From Chloroflexota bacterium (GTDB lineage: Bacteria > Chloroflexota > Dormibacteria > CF-121): a DNA stretch of 6,298 bases. Where the stretch lies: the NCBI GenBank assembly GCA_005882525.1, contig VBGO01000157.1, positions 1-6,298 on the forward strand, read 5' to 3'. A program made the position numbers and the translations under genes. The notes below the pieces were generated by a model. That model did no database searches. It was not told the origin of the DNA and worked only from the letters and a program-made list of their open reading frames with translations. Below are positions 5,277-6,298 of the stretch, piece by piece. Each line of letters begins with the position of its first letter. Positions within the stretch are counted from its first letter, which is position 1.

Positions 5277-5752
5277 GAGCGCATAGGTCGCGATTGTGTC
5301 GGAGCAAGCGATGCCGCTCCCTTCAACTCGTTCGCTGTTTGCTGAATGTCTTCAAGCACCTCGGCAAGAATCGAGTTGCCGGTTACTGAAAAGCGCCTTA
5401 CCACATGAGCCGACGTAGCCACGATGACCAGCGAGCACTCGCGATCGCCAGTACCGAGCCCCGCATCAAAGGGACTCTCCAACTCTGCACAGAACCAAAG
5501 GCCCGACCGAGCGGGTACCACGACCGGCAGCCGATTCTTCAGCGACGGTACTCGTGCGTCGGGAGTCACGTCAACAAACTGTTTGAAGGTGGCCGCGTCG
5601 GGGGTGTCGCCTCCTCCTATGAGGACCATCACGTTGCGTATCGCATCAAGTCGATCCGTATCGTTCAGGAGAGCAAATTCGATGTCCACTCGCGTCCCGA
5701 CGAAGTCGTATGCCTTCACGACCCCGATCCGAAGCGGAAGCACAACCTCCAA
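5270..5752 (-). CDS. beta-domain protein, start uncertain
   Basis: As listed, 160 residues from TTG, with no convincing Shine-Dalgarno. Residues 1-92 are beta-rich (EVVLPLRIGVV, TRVDIEFALLN, NVMVLIGGGD, LPVVVPARSGLWFCAELE). Residues 107-123 add further strands, and 127-146 form a helix (ILAEVLEDIQQTANELKG). The spacing from the N of FALLN (30) to the P of VVVP (80) is 50 residues. The downstream partner has 49 between the equivalent points, suggesting the same domain. The frame stays open for 64 more codons upstream (to the TAG at 5947-5945) and reads protein-like (ATTNITVEVQASSLPQ, then a Pro/Ala/Asp linker), yet contains no ATG, GTG or TTG. So the true N-terminus is probably in another frame (ATG 5957) or the start has been lost. 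It is coupled to the next gene by a 7-nt overlap. Function unknown. Confidence 0.58.
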   Translation of the reverse strand: MEVVLPLRIGVVKAYDFVGTRVDIEFALLNDTDRLDAIRNVMVLIGGGDTPDAATFKQFVDVTPDARVPSLKNRLPVVVPARSGLWFCAELESPFDAGLGTGDRECSLVIVATSAHVVRRFSVTGNSILAEVLEDIQQTANELKGAASLAPTQSRPMRSW

Positions 5753-5957
5753 TCTTGGGCTGTCTGCCCCTGGGGTAGCGCGCGCATCGCCGGGCAGGTC
5801 TGGCGTCGGTAACGCTTTGGCTTCGGTGGCTTGTGGCAGAGAGCTTGCCTGTACTTCGACCGTGATGTTTGTGGTCGCGTGGAAGGAGCTTGATGGCCAC
5901 CTGCATTTTCTCGGCCACCATTGCTTTGATGAGCGCGGCGTCGACTAGGGCACTCAT
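5753..5957 (-). pseudogene. N-terminal part of the upstream beta-domain gene, out of frame
   Basis: ATG at 5957 opens a frame reading MSALVDAALIKAMVAEKM then QVAIKLLP, a plausible amphipathic helical start. It soon turns into His/Arg/Ser-rich sequence. The +1 frame takes over with FHATTNITVEVQ and runs uninterrupted into the CDS at 5752. A single +1 change between about 5860 and 5895 would join the two into one protein of about 229 residues. No good ribosome site precedes 5957, so the exact start remains open. Confidence 0.4.
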
Positions 5958-5966
5958 CGAATCGGA

Positions 5967-5981
5967 GCTTAGCTGCTAAGC
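5967..5981. promoter_or_regulatory. perfect inverted repeat upstream of the 5957 start, possible operator
   Basis: GCTTAG (5967-5972) and CTAAGC (5976-5981) flank a 3-nt centre, 9 nt before the ATG at 5957 on the minus strand. The placement would suit an operator or an RNA hairpin over the ribosome site. Function is inferred from position only. Confidence 0.35.
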
Positions 5982-6119
5982 CTCACGCAGACCGTCTTAA
6001 CCCGCACTTAGCGCGCAACGGTTAGCCGCCATCACGCGGCGCAATCGCACACTGAAGCGCCGTCCCCGAATACGAGTCGTCTACCACGGCTGAGGCGCAT
6101 CACTGCGGAGCAAGAGGCA

Positions 6120-6147
6120 GCAAGTTCGATTCTTGCCAGGCGCACCA
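6120..6147 (+). other. tRNA 3'-end fragment, candidate attachment site
   Basis: GCAAG (6120-6124), TTCGATT (6125-6131) and CTTGC (6132-6136) form a perfect 5-bp T-stem with a canonical T-loop. CAGGCGC (6137-6143), A and CCA (6145-6147) then give a 7-nt 3' acceptor strand, discriminator base and CCA end. The expected 5' acceptor GCGCCTG, D-arm and anticodon arm are missing upstream. This is therefore only the 3' end of a tRNA. The acceptor sequence suits tRNA-Arg or tRNA-Lys types. Integrases of tyrosine type often use exactly this part of tRNA genes as the att core and leave such a copy at the far end of the element. The orientation places the element to the left of this site and chromosome to the right. 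Confidence 0.65.
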
Positions 6148-6258
6148 CCGTGCACTCGGCCACGGTCGGAATGAAGACATTGGCCGCTCCGGGCGTTCCG
6201 CAAGCTGCCTGGCGGAGAGGTAGTCCAGGCCCCCAACCTGTTTCTGAGATAGATGGGT

Positions 6259-6274
6259 GGCGCGCGGCCGCGCC
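6259..6274. other. GC-rich hairpin near right edge
   Basis: GGCGCG (6259-6264) and CGCGCC (6269-6274) are perfect complements around CGGC, and GGG/CCC (6255-6257, 6278-6280) could extend the stem past an internal loop. There is no T-run on either side. It may be a terminator-like element or chance in GC-rich DNA. Confidence 0.25.
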
Positions 6275-6298
6275 TATCCCAAATTCAAAGAAGGGGGT

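Larger units (their letters stand above)
5958..6298. other. 341-nt right flank without a convincing gene
   Basis: It holds an inverted repeat next to the 5957 start, a small GCCGC/GCGGC hairpin (6025-6040), the tRNA 3'-end fragment (6120-6147), and two hairpin-capable sequences near the right edge. A plus-strand frame from ATG 6171 runs off the end, and a long minus-strand frame crosses the tRNA fragment. Neither looks coding. Confidence 0.5.

Noticed and set aside
6057..6147. Complete class II tRNA ending at 6147
   Set aside because: The GCGCC at 6057 pairs with only five of seven acceptor bases, and there is no D-arm or anticodon stem between; only the 3' end is tRNA-like.
6035..6298. Long minus-strand open frame running in from the right edge
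   Set aside because: It crosses the tRNA 3' fragment and contains the VRLARIELAASC type peptide that results from translating the reverse complement of a tRNA end; the rest is not protein-like.
6171..6298. Plus-strand frame from ATG running off the right edge
   Set aside because: Pro/Gly/Ala/Arg-rich, no good ribosome site, only about 42 codons visible and no recognisable motif.
1..6298. CRISPR array, rRNA or riboswitch
   Set aside because: No regularly spaced repeats, conserved rRNA segments or recognised aptamer motifs seen on either strand.

Overview
This is a GC-rich bacterial window of small, mostly lineage-specific genes on both strands. Frequent GTG/TTG starts, a tiny membrane protein with an SPDG-x-(Y/F/N)WDG-x-RWVP type motif, a short bactofilin and a Cys-containing secreted protein rich in Gly/Asn/Thr suggest an actinobacterial or Chloroflexota/Dormibacterota-like genome. 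This is inference from protein flavour; no phylogenetic marker is present. The layout looks like an accessory region with decay: short genes, long non-coding gaps, broken genes and gene remnants.

Layout. Positions 1-1047 carry a minus-strand block. In transcription order it holds a two-helix membrane protein, the C-terminal stub of a TIR-like NAD-hydrolase-type protein (PF10137-like, frame below 60 codons), and a small charged helical protein with a strong Shine-Dalgarno. Divergent from it at 1139 is a small CxC...CxC zinc-ribbon-like protein. About 550 nt of apparently non-coding DNA follows. Next come a secreted Cys-rich protein (1944-2492) with a perfect hairpin terminator behind it, and a bactofilin (2665-2979). 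From 2980 to 3730 there is no convincing intact gene, only a possible transposase scrap and the first copy of an imperfect repeat. A tail-anchored DUF2510-like miniprotein (minus, 3731-3937), a small Zn-binding-type protein (plus, 4047-4268) and an unrecognised 101-residue protein (minus, 4278-4583) follow. The second repeat copy is at about 4688-4750.

The right part is a minus-strand two-gene unit (5957 to 4757). Its proteins appear to share a beta-rich domain with matching spacing, and the genes overlap by 7 nt. Each shows signs of a +1 frame disruption: the downstream gene's natural C-terminus lies in another frame, and the upstream gene has 64 open codons before its first usable start. 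To their right, 6120-6147 reads as the exact 3' end of a tRNA (T-arm, 3' acceptor strand, CCA) with no tRNA body. This is the classic footprint of an integrative-element attachment site.

My best overall reading is the right-hand end of an old integrative element or genomic island, with degraded defence-type and mobile genes. No integrase or intact defence operon is visible in the window.
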